A DNA stretch of 64,000 nucleotides from Pseudomonadota bacterium (GTDB taxonomy: Bacteria > Pseudomonadota > Alphaproteobacteria > UBA8366). The notes under the pieces are model-generated. The model was given only the letters and a program-made list of their open reading frames with translations, ran no database searches and was not told the DNA's origin. This document shows, in pieces, positions 9,757 through 18,473 of this stretch. The position numbers were made by a program, and so were the translations under genes. Each line of letters opens with the position of its first letter. Position 1 is the first letter of the stretch. The DNA is taken from contig JAYZAS010000001.1 of assembly GCA_036339585.1 (NCBI GenBank), forward strand, positions 1 through 64,000. Direction: 5' to 3'.

Positions 9757-10221
9757 TGATTCCCATCAGTTCAATAAAAGAATATATACATGGACAAAAG
9801 AACACTAATTGTAAATATATACAAATCTAAAAACAAAGTAAATTACAAATTAATTTGTTTAAATCAGAATAAATATTTAATTTATAATAGGATTTATAAG
9901 TATTAAAATAATCATTTGAAAAATTATCTCAATTTAACCGGATTTTTCACGTCTCTGATTTGTGTTTTTTTTATTCCATTTAAATTCGTTTCAAAAGACT
10001 TTAACCCTTTCGGACAAATAACATGGCCTCTGCACAATTTTTTTTCGTTGAAACAATCTTTTTTGCTAACTTGCTGCTAGCGATACAGACAGTGGAGCCA
10101 TATCTGACATATAATTCTCTTCAGCACCTAAACAGATAACTAAATACGCTCAAAGGGGCCGCGATTGATCTCAAAACCGGCATTCCCGATCAAATGATTA
10201 GTTGCCATCCAAATTTACTTT
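9757..10221. other. Long AT-rich intergenic region
   Basis: About 465 bases upstream of the SPOR gene and downstream of the VOC gene. The part near 9780-9930 is very AT-rich and probably carries the SPOR promoter; the rest has no convincing open frame, RNA gene or repeat. Confidence 0.5.
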
Positions 10222-10635
10222 TTACCCTTTTAGTTCGATCATATTTCCCTCCGGATCATAAAGGTAAAGTGACGGACCCATTCCGTTTGAACCATAACGC
10301 GTCCCAAATTCGCCTAATCGCACTCCGGCCGAACTGAGATGACTCATTACCTGTTCTTTGTCAAACCCCTCTATTCTCAGACAGAAATGATCCATACTTC
10401 CCACTTCGGGGCCAGATGACGTAGTTAACCCACCTCTACGTCCAAGTTTCCCCGCGCAATCAATTAAATCAATCAAACTCGTCCCCGCACGCAGCTGCAC
10501 AAGTCCTAAATCCGCGACCTCACGTTCTTGGATACAACCGAGGATATCGCAATAAAAAGTTATCATTACCTCTATATTTTGCACACGAAGTACTAAATGA
10601 TCCAAACCAATAATTCTAAACGGGATTTCGTGCAT
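10222..10635 (-). CDS. VOC-superfamily (glyoxalase-like) protein
   Basis: About 137 residues with the paired beta-alpha-beta-beta-beta units of the vicinal oxygen chelate fold: GLDHLVLRVQNIEVMITFY at the start, LGCIQEREV, SMDHFCLRIEGF in the middle and GPSLYLYDPEGNMIELKG at the end. Candidate metal ligands are the two His residues of the DH motifs and the final Glu. It could be a lyase, isomerase, dioxygenase or resistance protein. ATG 10635 is chosen because GGAGAAC lies just upstream; the open frame reaches 10695 but that extension lacks the fold. Confidence 0.88.
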   Translation of the reverse strand: MHEIPFRIIGLDHLVLRVQNIEVMITFYCDILGCIQEREVADLGLVQLRAGTSLIDLIDCAGKLGRRGGLTTSSGPEVGSMDHFCLRIEGFDKEQVMSHLSSAGVRLGEFGTRYGSNGMGPSLYLYDPEGNMIELKG

Positions 10636-10835
10636 TTTAAGTTCTCCAGCTATAAAAATGCTGTACATCCTTTCAGTTAAAAGAAATAAATACATCGCAT
10701 TTTTAGTATAATACTTGTATTAATTTAATATTTGAAATATAATTTTCCAATATTCCAACAATTGTATAAAAATTTAGACAAAATTATTATAAACTTATTT
10801 TATCGGTTGAATAGTTTCATAGGAATTAAATAGCG

Positions 10836-11615
10836 ATGAGTTGGCATGCTGCCGTCGATTATAGAAAAGCAAAAGCAGAACCCCCCTCTCTTTTGCCTGC
10901 GCTAGATTACGGAGAAGTTCACAAAGTCGGTGAAGATGTAATAATAGCAGCACTTTCTGATGATATTGGAGAGATTATCCATCCTCACAACTTAACAAGA
11001 GTTGCAGTAAAAGAGGCTATTACAAATCTTTTAGAGGACAGTCATTACTTGGCAAAACTTGTTGATTGCCCAGAAGTAGACATAGCAACTCCCTTATTTC
11101 AAAAACTTTGTGAGAGTGTTAGGTCAGCGCTGATGAGGCAACTCATCAACGAAAGTAATGCTTCGCTTGCTGTATCCCCTACTCTAATCGTCATAGTAGC
11201 TAGTCCGGCTGGGACAATCGCAATGCGTGTTGGAGACGGCTCTATTGTCTATCGGCAGAGTGGCAGGAGCTACGTATCAATGTTCCAACTAGACCCTGAA
11301 AATACAGCTCCAACTTCAATTGTTGCCCCAAATGCGCTGGAGAAAATGGAAATTGCTTTTCAACCCGGAGTTGCAGAATTTATCTGCGCCTCTACCGGTG
11401 GCCTTATTCCACTATCTATACAAAAAACTGAACACCGGCCACGCGCTCCTTTTTTCCGTCCACTTGATCAATGTGCCGCTATGGCGGAAACAGATGACGA
11501 CATCCACCGCGGGCTTCGGGCCTTCCTTCGATCAGCACCCTTCATCGATCATCTTAAAAAAGATTGCACGCTCATGCTCGGAGGCTACCGCTCCAACGGA
11601 TACTGCGCTGCATAA
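10836..11615 (+). CDS. Diverged PP2C-like (PPM-fold) protein
   Basis: 259 residues not recognised at family level, but with a degenerate PP2C layout. VIIAALSDDIGEI (about 34-46) occupies the place of the metal-binding ADGxG motif with the Gly changed to Asp; MRVGDGSIVYR (about 130-140) matches the internal VGD strand; KKDCTLML near the C-terminus matches the final DD-T strand with one Asp replaced by Lys. It may be a Ser/Thr phosphatase with altered metal site or an inactive regulator. It sits alone, about 100 bases upstream of an SDR gene in the same direction, with no partner kinase in the window. Confidence 0.6.
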   Translation: MSWHAAVDYRKAKAEPPSLLPALDYGEVHKVGEDVIIAALSDDIGEIIHPHNLTRVAVKEAITNLLEDSHYLAKLVDCPEVDIATPLFQKLCESVRSALMRQLINESNASLAVSPTLIVIVASPAGTIAMRVGDGSIVYRQSGRSYVSMFQLDPENTAPTSIVAPNALEKMEIAFQPGVAEFICASTGGLIPLSIQKTEHRPRAPFFRPLDQCAAMAETDDDIHRGLRAFLRSAPFIDHLKKDCTLMLGGYRSNGYCAA

Positions 11616-11718
11616 CTTTCTAATTTCACTAAGCCGTAAATAAAAATGGTACCAATACTTTCCATTGGATCCTGCATGTGCGATTTATTGTTCAGCAAGA
11701 ACATCAAGGGAGAACGAC

Positions 11719-12546
11719 ATGCGTGGCCGACTGGAAGGAAAGGTAGCTTTAATATCTGGTGCTGGATCATGCGGCCCCGGTTGGGGTAACGGGCGAGCTA
11801 CCGCTACTCTGTTTGCTCGAGAGGGAGCAAAAGTATTTGCTGTCGATCTTAATCAGGAAGCTGTTGAGGAAACTGCCAAAACGATTCAAGACGAAGGTAA
11901 CGAATGCATTACTTATTGTTGTGACGTGACAAATGCCGAATCGGTCAATGAGATGGTTACATCATGCGTCGACCGTTTTGGTCGTGTAGATGTGCTTCAA
12001 AATAATGTTGGTGGATCGGCCGCGGGCGGAGCAATGGACATGGAGGAAGAGGTTTGGGACAAACAAATGGATCATAACCTTAAGCATGTCTTCCTGGTTA
12101 CAAAAGCAGTTCTTCCAATAATGGTTAAAAATAAAACCGGATCAATAATAAACATGTCGTCAACTTCTGGGCTTACCTATGGCGGTGCTTTCCAAATTGC
12201 ATATTGCACTACCAAAGCTGCAATCAGGCGTTTTAGCGAAGCGGTGGCAATTGAATTTGCGGGTCGTGGAGTTCGATGCAATACAATAATTCCAGGCCAG
12301 CTACACACCCCGATGGTTGAAACACGGCTTGCCAATCAACGAACTGGCGGGGATATTAAAAAATTAATCGCAACACGAAATGCGCGTATCCCTCTTGGTC
12401 AGATGGGCGACGGTTTTGACGTTGCATATGCCGCAGTCTACCTTGGATCAGATGAGTCTAAATTTGTCACGGGAAGTGAGATTAAGCTTGATGGCGCAAT
12501 GACATTAAAATGCACCAACCTGCCGGATGACTACCCCACTGATTAA
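11719..12546 (+). CDS. Short-chain dehydrogenase/reductase
   Basis: 275 residues of the classical SDR family. The cofactor loop is longer than usual (ISGAGSCGPGWGNGRATA), followed by the acidic VDLN that favours NAD(H), then NNVGG in place of NNAG, the catalytic Ser in MSSTSG, and Y-C-T-T-K as the YxxxK pair. Substrate is unknown. ATG 11719 has AGGGAGA eight or so bases upstream; the frame extends to 11665 without SDR similarity. The extended glycine loop occurs in SDRs near CoA-ester catabolic genes, which fits the island that begins 3 kb downstream, but no direct link is visible. Confidence 0.92.
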   Translation: MRGRLEGKVALISGAGSCGPGWGNGRATATLFAREGAKVFAVDLNQEAVEETAKTIQDEGNECITYCCDVTNAESVNEMVTSCVDRFGRVDVLQNNVGGSAAGGAMDMEEEVWDKQMDHNLKHVFLVTKAVLPIMVKNKTGSIINMSSTSGLTYGGAFQIAYCTTKAAIRRFSEAVAIEFAGRGVRCNTIIPGQLHTPMVETRLANQRTGGDIKKLIATRNARIPLGQMGDGFDVAYAAVYLGSDESKFVTGSEIKLDGAMTLKCTNLPDDYPTD

Positions 12547-12701
12547 AGAAAACCTTGAATACCACCGAAAAAGTCGGGAATTTTCAAAAAAACAGGATTG
12601 TACGTTAATCAATATTTTTGTCTGCCCCGAGCGAAAATTGTTAGTGATTACCGAGACGAAACATCAGGTACTCTTTATTGAGAAATTTCGAGTACCTACA
12701 A

Positions 12702-14171
12702 CTACTTTGCACGAAATAATTTAATGATAAATTGCAGATCTTGTTTCAATATTTGATTGTACCGTTCGTTTTGCTTCTTTCTCCATGATCTCGAGCGTTT
12801 TGCGAGATCATCTTTCAACATCCACTCATGGGGGTAAAAACGACCATTGAGTTGATGAACCGCTTCTAAACGTTCCGGGCTAACTAGTCCACGGTTAAGC
12901 TTTGCAAAAAATTTCTTATCAATCAAAATTGGGGTGCGTCGAGAAAAGTCCATTATTTTCTCTCGATCCCGCGCACTGTATTTCCCGATCTTCATCAAGG
13001 CTTGGTCCAACGCTACCGCATTATCATATCGCTCGCCTCTGATTGGCCCTAGCGCCGATTGGGACACTCCTGCCTTTGCAAGTCGATCAAGAGCATCGTT
13101 ACTAAGAAAATAGGGTACATCACGAAAGACTTGTTGATTAAAAACATTCTGCAAAAAGAAAAGACCTACAAAACAAATTGCACACGCGATTACCGGCGTC
13201 GCCATCCAGCCCATACTTATCGAACCGAAAACTTCCCACCTAAATCCCTGTCCACCTTGAACAAGAGCGATGCCTAAAACCGCTCCAACAACAGCCTGTG
13301 AACTCGAAACGGGCACCAATGGTATAGACGGCAGCCCACTGCTTTCTAATGCATACTTCAGTCCTTCCGAAGCGAATAAAAAAAGAACAATAGAATGCGA
13401 GATCACAGCAACCCAGGCACCCACAGGTGAAAGAGGCAGTAAGTCGTTCCCAACGGTCATCATTACCCGCTTTGAATATGTAAAAACGCCAACCGCTATA
13501 GCGATAGCACCTATTAAAAATAACTGCTGCATCGAGGACAAAGTAAAAAAGCCACCAATAGATATAGCATCAAATGGTGATGCAGGGATGAAGACACCCA
13601 TAACATTGGCAATGTTATTTGCCCCTAAACTATATGATCCAAATGCCCCAGCTATTAGTAACCCTAAGCGGGTATAGGCGTCGACCCTTATCAAATGTAC
13701 CTTGGCAAATCTCATTGCCTTGACTGTAACTATAAATATTGCTGCTCCAAAAATAGCAGCAAGTAGTGGACAAAGAACCCATGTGCTTATTATTTTTGTC
13801 AGCGTAGTAAAGTCAGTGAGCGTGCCACTAAATAAGTTCCAACCTATGATACCTCCGACAATCGCTTGACTAGTAGAAACCGGCAGACCTGCTTTTGTCA
13901 TCAGATAAACTGATAACGCGGCAGAAAAAGCAGCCATGAAGGCGCCAGGCAATGCATTTACTGCACCCAGTTTACCAAGGGTACTAGCGGCACCGGCACC
14001 ACTCCAAACAGCTCCTATAATAACAAAAATTGAACAGATGATGGCTGCCGTGGAAAATTTCACCATCCTAGTCCCCACAGCCGTACCAAATACATTGGCT
14101 GCATCGTTGGCACCCAATGCCCAACCTAAAAATAGGCCACTACTTAAAAAAATGAGAACACTGGCGTCCAC
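12702..14171 (-). CDS. PiT-family inorganic phosphate transporter
   Basis: 489 residues with about ten to twelve membrane helices. The two inverted PiT signature repeats are visible: GWALGANDAANVFGTAVG near residues 16-33 and SLGANNIANVMGVF near 180-193, each with the GANxxAN phosphate/cation site; both halves also carry a PVS(T/S)SQA(I/V)VG motif. It imports phosphate with a cation. The C-terminal 120 residues are hydrophilic and extend further than in short PiT proteins. Seven bases separate it from the upstream DUF47 gene, the usual partner order. Confidence 0.95.
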   Translation of the reverse strand: MDASVLIFLSSGLFLGWALGANDAANVFGTAVGTRMVKFSTAAIICSIFVIIGAVWSGAGAASTLGKLGAVNALPGAFMAAFSAALSVYLMTKAGLPVSTSQAIVGGIIGWNLFSGTLTDFTTLTKIISTWVLCPLLAAIFGAAIFIVTVKAMRFAKVHLIRVDAYTRLGLLIAGAFGSYSLGANNIANVMGVFIPASPFDAISIGGFFTLSSMQQLFLIGAIAIAVGVFTYSKRVMMTVGNDLLPLSPVGAWVAVISHSIVLFLFASEGLKYALESSGLPSIPLVPVSSSQAVVGAVLGIALVQGGQGFRWEVFGSISMGWMATPVIACAICFVGLFFLQNVFNQQVFRDVPYFLSNDALDRLAKAGVSQSALGPIRGERYDNAVALDQALMKIGKYSARDREKIMDFSRRTPILIDKKFFAKLNRGLVSPERLEAVHQLNGRFYPHEWMLKDDLAKRSRSWRKKQNERYNQILKQDLQFIIKLFRAK

Positions 14172-14177
14172 TGTATA

Positions 14178-14840
14178 TTAAACCGAACGCTTCAGAGCGT
14201 AAATTGCCAAACGATCAGCTACATCCTCTGACCAATCAGCAATATTATCAATACTTTCGACGAAATATCGCAGATGCATTTTGTGAGCAAGATCTAGTTT
14301 CGACTCAAATATCTGCCGCTTTAATTTCGTAGAAACTTTGTCGGCCTCGGTTTCGTAAAACATTACTTTATGATTGTGATAAGACACTCTATCAAAATCG
14401 CGAAAGAAAGCGCGCGACGATCGGGCCAACGCCTCCACAGATTGTACAACCATTTCGGTCAGTTCCTTGAAAAGAGCATGGAGCTCATCCGGGATTTTTG
14501 GCTTTTCTATGTCAAAGGCCCAAAGTGAGCTCTCGCAGAGATTGAGCACATCATCCAATGTCTCGATAAGACCTAAAACATCCCCTCGACTTTCAGGAAT
14601 TAATGTTTGCGAATATAGCTGCGATTCGATTTCACGACGCAATTCATCAGCTGCGCTCTCATTGTCATTAACGTCCTTGCGCTTCGCAGCAAAATCTTCG
14701 CTAAAACCGTCCAAAAGATAGGATTTGATCGCTAAATCAAACAACAAAGCAGATTCGGATAACCTATCGAGAAATTCATCGATTTTATGTTCTAAGGCTT
14801 TTGATTTGCCAAACATAAGCACATTCTTTGGTAAAGCCAT
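14178..14840 (-). CDS. DUF47/PhoU-like phosphate transport regulator
   Basis: About 220 residues of helical DUF47 (TIGR00153-like) protein. The start MALPKNVLMFGKSKALEHKI is typical, followed by E/D-rich helices that bind metal in related PhoU-fold proteins (ESESL-type heptads, FYETEADKVSTKLKRQIFESKLDLAHKM). DUF47 proteins are encoded beside PiT transporters and are believed to modulate them. The frame is open back to 14918, but the homologous N-terminus starts at ATG 14840, which has AGGT nearby. It is the first gene of a two-gene operon with the PiT transporter. Confidence 0.92.
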   Translation of the reverse strand: MALPKNVLMFGKSKALEHKIDEFLDRLSESALLFDLAIKSYLLDGFSEDFAAKRKDVNDNESAADELRREIESQLYSQTLIPESRGDVLGLIETLDDVLNLCESSLWAFDIEKPKIPDELHALFKELTEMVVQSVEALARSSRAFFRDFDRVSYHNHKVMFYETEADKVSTKLKRQIFESKLDLAHKMHLRYFVESIDNIADWSEDVADRLAIYALKRSV

Positions 14841-15215
14841 GACATACCTATTAAAAATGTTATTCGCCAAGTTGAATCGTAATCCTTGAACATAGCACAA
14901 TAATGTATTCGGCCTCAATAAATTTAGTTATAAGTAATAATTATTTTGATTAAAACATAATTCAAATAAATTATATTATTTAAAAAATTTTTTGTGCTTT
15001 TTTGTGAAAAATTAAAATTAATTATTATATTTTTATTATTAAAAAAGTATTTTTTGTGTTTTTTTAAAAATATTTTCACAGAATAATTTAAGAGAATCAC
15101 GAATTTCTATCTAAGTTGTTACGGTTCGGCTAAACCGCGTTCCCGCCGACTAGACAAGTTTCGATTTCCAAGTTAATCCAAGTTAAAACTCAGTAACAAT
15201 AATCAGGGGACATCA
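14841..15215. other. Extremely AT-rich divergent promoter region
   Basis: Between DUF47 (minus) and the crotonase gene (plus). The stretch 14930-15090 is almost pure A/T with runs of five to seven A or T, then the sequence returns to ordinary composition around 15110. It must hold both promoters; TTGTG-rich T tracts recur. No open frame, RNA gene or clear dyad was recognised. Bent DNA and nucleoid-protein binding would be expected from such composition. Confidence 0.55.
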
Positions 15216-16007
15216 ATGACTGACCACCTCCAATATAAGGTTGAGGATAGTATTGCCACTTTGACGCTTCATCGGCCCGATGTGCGTAATGCCCTTTCAC
15301 CAGAAATGCTTGACGCAATGGTGGAGCAGCTCAACGCAATACAGGCCGATACTGAAATTAAAGTTGTTGTTCTAACCGGGCACGGCGATTCTTTCTGCGC
15401 TGGTGGGGATATCAAAGCGATGAAAGAGGCGGTTGAGAAGAAAAGTCCGATGATCGCAAAATACAGTCTGTATGACGGCATTCAGAGGATCCCACGCTTA
15501 TTAGTAGATTTCGACAAACCAATTATAGCAGCCATAAACGGACCTGCCACAGGAGCAGGCCTCGATATTGCTTGTCACTGTGACTTTCGACTAGCATCAG
15601 ATGAGGCACGGTTTGCTGAAAGCTACGTGAATATGGGCCTCGTTCCTGGCGCTGGAGGTTGTTGGGTTTTGCCGCGTGTCGTCGGCTTGCCCATGGCTTT
15701 GGAACTGGCTTTTTCAGCCAATTTAATCGACGCAGATGAGGCACTTCGCATTGGATTGGTAAACCATGTTTACCCGAAAAAAGATTTGATGGAGGAAACC
15801 TACAAACTTGCGCGTAAAATTTCTCGAAAAGCTCCTATTTCAGTGCGACTAATTAAACGCGCCATGTATCAGGGAATGAATATGGATATAAGAGCACATC
15901 TTGACCAAATATCGTCGCATATGACATTGGCGCGGGCCAGTGAAGATCATTCTGAAGCTGTAAATGCTTTCCTCGAAAAGCGCTATCCCGAATTTAAGGG
16001 CGAGTAA
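15216..16007 (+). CDS. Crotonase-superfamily protein (enoyl-CoA hydratase-like)
   Basis: 263 residues with the crotonase oxyanion-hole motifs: SFCAGGDIKAM (about 59-69) and NGPATGAGLDIAC (108-120). The two glutamates used by true hydratases (Glu144 and Glu164 in rat enzyme) align with Asp117 and Tyr137, so plain enoyl-CoA hydration is doubtful; isomerase, lyase, dehalogenase or thioesterase-type chemistry is possible. The C-terminal EAVNAFLEKRYPEFKG is standard. It starts 30 bases after the end of the AT-rich zone and leads an operon with an FMN hydroxyacid dehydrogenase and a CoA transferase. Confidence 0.9.
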   Translation: MTDHLQYKVEDSIATLTLHRPDVRNALSPEMLDAMVEQLNAIQADTEIKVVVLTGHGDSFCAGGDIKAMKEAVEKKSPMIAKYSLYDGIQRIPRLLVDFDKPIIAAINGPATGAGLDIACHCDFRLASDEARFAESYVNMGLVPGAGGCWVLPRVVGLPMALELAFSANLIDADEALRIGLVNHVYPKKDLMEETYKLARKISRKAPISVRLIKRAMYQGMNMDIRAHLDQISSHMTLARASEDHSEAVNAFLEKRYPEFKGE

Positions 16008-16029
16008 ACTTAAACTAAGGAGAATGTTA

Positions 16030-17178
16030 ATGAGCAAACAAGAAAAAAAACAGGTTACGGACGCGGATATGGCCAACCAGGCTGACCTGAGTTACCGCTT
16101 CGCAACAATCCACGAACTGATCCATGCCGCTCATAAAACTTGCAGCCAAGGGACCTGGGATTACCTCGCAGGCGGCTCTGACAGTGAAACCACACTCAGA
16201 CGTAATCGCCATGGCTACGATAAATTAGCACTTCGTCCACGAGCTATGGTAGATGTCAGCACATTTGATCCATCGGTTGAATTCATGGGCAAAAAGATAA
16301 GGCTGCCCCTTATCCTTGCACCGGTAGGCTCAATTGAAACCTTTGCAGAAGGAGGGGGCATTGTAACTGCCCAAGCTGCTGAACGTTTCAATGTCTTCGA
16401 TATGCTTAGCTCCCGCTGCACACCAGGCTTAGAGGCCGTGGCACAGGCCGCCGATAATCCTAGGATTTTCCAACTTTACGTCCGTGGTGGCGATGAATTC
16501 GTAGATGACCATGCAAAACGTGCCATTGACTCAGGTTATGATGCATTTGCAGTTACAGTTGACTCGGCAACCTACAGCCGTCGCGAACGCGATCTTGCTA
16601 ATCGATACCTCAAGAAATGGCGATCTAACGTTACCACGGATGAGAATACCTGGCAGGCCCAATGGACTTGGGATAACGTGAAGCGTTTCAAAGATAAATG
16701 GGACATTCCACTAATTCTGAAAGGAATTGGCGATGTTGATGATGCGGGTCGGGCTTGCGAGGAAGGGGTAGACGGCGTCTATATCTCGAATCATGGAGGC
16801 CGGGCGCTTGATCATGGCAGGGGAAGCATTGAGGTCCTTCCCGAGGTAGTCGCGGAGTGTAAGGGCAAAACAAAGATCATTGTAGACGGCGGGATACAGC
16901 GCGCCACGGATATCGTAAAAGCGAAAGCACTCGGTGCAGATATGGTCGGTATAGGCCGGCTTCAATGCATTGGATGCGCGGCTGCAGGTGTAGATGGTCT
17001 CGTCCGCGTTTTAGAAATCCTTGAAGAAGAATTAAGTATAGCATTTGGGCTCATGGGAGTAACGAACTGGGCTCAGATTGGTGAAGATAATCTTCGCGCT
17101 GCTGATCCAGTCCACGAGCCCAGCGTCTGGTCAAGCCATATAATGACGCAGTTGCCGGCACATCCGTACGGGGGCTAG
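16030..17178 (+). CDS. FMN-dependent alpha-hydroxyacid dehydrogenase/oxidase
   Basis: 382 residues of the glycolate oxidase/L-lactate dehydrogenase family, oxidising L-2-hydroxyacids to 2-oxoacids. Seen motifs: PLILAPVGSIETFAEGG near the FMN, the ILKGIGDVDDA segment with the conserved Lys, the catalytic SNHGGRALDHGRG carrying His and two substrate-binding Arg, and DGGIQRATDIVKAKALGAD for FMN phosphate. ATG 16030 is preferred because AAGGAG stands seven bases upstream; longer readings overlap the crotonase gene. Membrane or soluble acceptor cannot be judged. Five bases separate it from the CoA transferase gene. Confidence 0.92.
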   Translation: MSKQEKKQVTDADMANQADLSYRFATIHELIHAAHKTCSQGTWDYLAGGSDSETTLRRNRHGYDKLALRPRAMVDVSTFDPSVEFMGKKIRLPLILAPVGSIETFAEGGGIVTAQAAERFNVFDMLSSRCTPGLEAVAQAADNPRIFQLYVRGGDEFVDDHAKRAIDSGYDAFAVTVDSATYSRRERDLANRYLKKWRSNVTTDENTWQAQWTWDNVKRFKDKWDIPLILKGIGDVDDAGRACEEGVDGVYISNHGGRALDHGRGSIEVLPEVVAECKGKTKIIVDGGIQRATDIVKAKALGADMVGIGRLQCIGCAAAGVDGLVRVLEILEEELSIAFGLMGVTNWAQIGEDNLRAADPVHEPSVWSSHIMTQLPAHPYGG

Positions 17179-17183
17179 CTGAA

Positions 17184-18374
17184 ATGGACACAGGCGAAGA
17201 ACCGCCGCTAGAGGGCTTAAACGTCTTTGATGCATCACAAGGTGTTGCGGGGCCTAGTTGCGCATTTCTACTTGCACAGTACGGGGCCAACGTCATTAAA
17301 GTCGAACCCCCTCGTGGTGATTGGGTTCGCCAGGCCGGGAAAAAGTATGGCGACTTGGCAGCCGGGTATGTGAATTTTAATCGCGGCAAACGAGCACTAT
17401 GCATTAATTTCAAAACCAAAGGCGGACTAGAAATTGGCAAAAGATTAGTGTCGCAATCGGACATAGTTATAGAGAGTTTTCGACCCGGCGTCATGGGTCG
17501 TTTCGGACTTGATTACGGAACGGTAAAGAAAACGAACCCAAAAGTTATCTATTGCTCGATATCAGGCTTTGGGACCAAAGGACCTTATAAAGACAAACCA
17601 GTAACAGATGTCGTAGCACAAAGTTTTACCGGCTGGATGACCCTCAATAAAGGAAATGACGGTATCCCACATAAAGTCGGGATGACGGCCATGGATGTAA
17701 TCACCGGGCTTTATGCGTATCAAGCCGTCGCAACAGCACTTTATCGTCGTGCCGTAAAAGGCAATGGTAAGTTAATTGAAATGAACATGATGCAAGCTGC
17801 TGCCGCCTTTATGGGCCAAAAGATTATTGAACATGTGAAGCAAGAGGGAAAAATAACGGTATTGGGCGCGCCAACTGGCACTTTTCCCACCAAAGATGGT
17901 TCAATAAACTTAAGTGCGAGAGAACCGGATAAATTTCACGCATTATGCCAACTTCTAGAGAAGCCCGAATTAGAGCAGGACCCCCGCTTCAATGAGTGGG
18001 ATAAGCGAATAGCAAATGTCGATGAGTTGACTGCGATCATTTCCGAGACAACAAGCACTAAGTCAAATGCCTATTGGATAAAAGAACTCGACAAACTCGA
18101 TATAATTAACAGTCCCACCGCTACGTTTGATGATTTTCTTAATCATCCCCAAACAAAGGCTTCTGATTATATCAATTGGGTCAACCACGAATCTCTTGGC
18201 AATATTCCTATGGCGACCATACCGGGCCATCCACCATTCACAGACGGGACCCAGGCGCACGCGCCGCATCTTGGAGAACATTCTAAGCAAATACTTTCTG
18301 AGTATGGCTATAGTACAAATGAAATCGAAGGCTTCTTGAAAGCGGGTAGTGCTATACAATACGCAGAAAGATAA
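17184..18374 (+). CDS. CaiB/BaiF family (class III) CoA transferase
   Basis: 396 residues of the family III CoA transferases, which exchange CoA between acyl-CoA and a free acid through an aspartyl-CoA intermediate. The N-terminus (LEGLNVFDASQGVAGPSC, AQYGANVIKVEPPRGDWVR) and NRGKRALCINFKTKGG are standard; ISGFGTKGPYKDKPVTDVVAQ holds the catalytic Asp. C-terminal helix HTEQILSEYGYS-like (HSKQILSEYGYSTNEIE) is present. As third gene of the crotonase/hydroxyacid dehydrogenase operon it probably activates the substrate as CoA ester; the acid is unknown. Confidence 0.93.
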   Translation: MDTGEEPPLEGLNVFDASQGVAGPSCAFLLAQYGANVIKVEPPRGDWVRQAGKKYGDLAAGYVNFNRGKRALCINFKTKGGLEIGKRLVSQSDIVIESFRPGVMGRFGLDYGTVKKTNPKVIYCSISGFGTKGPYKDKPVTDVVAQSFTGWMTLNKGNDGIPHKVGMTAMDVITGLYAYQAVATALYRRAVKGNGKLIEMNMMQAAAAFMGQKIIEHVKQEGKITVLGAPTGTFPTKDGSINLSAREPDKFHALCQLLEKPELEQDPRFNEWDKRIANVDELTAIISETTSTKSNAYWIKELDKLDIINSPTATFDDFLNHPQTKASDYINWVNHESLGNIPMATIPGHPPFTDGTQAHAPHLGEHSKQILSEYGYSTNEIEGFLKAGSAIQYAER

Positions 18375-18473
18375 TCGAACCCGAGAACAAAGCAAGACAA
18401 TAAAAACACTTAAACGCGCATGCGCTGCATAGTTAGGGCTATACAGTCCAGTCACGCAACCATTAAGTTAACA

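Noticed and set aside
12527-12724. 65-codon plus-strand frame after the SDR gene
   Set aside because: No ribosome binding site, overlaps SDR and PiT ends, and has no recognisable similarity.
18405-18430. GCGCATGCGC palindrome between convergent genes
   Set aside because: Too short and without a T-run to be called a terminator.
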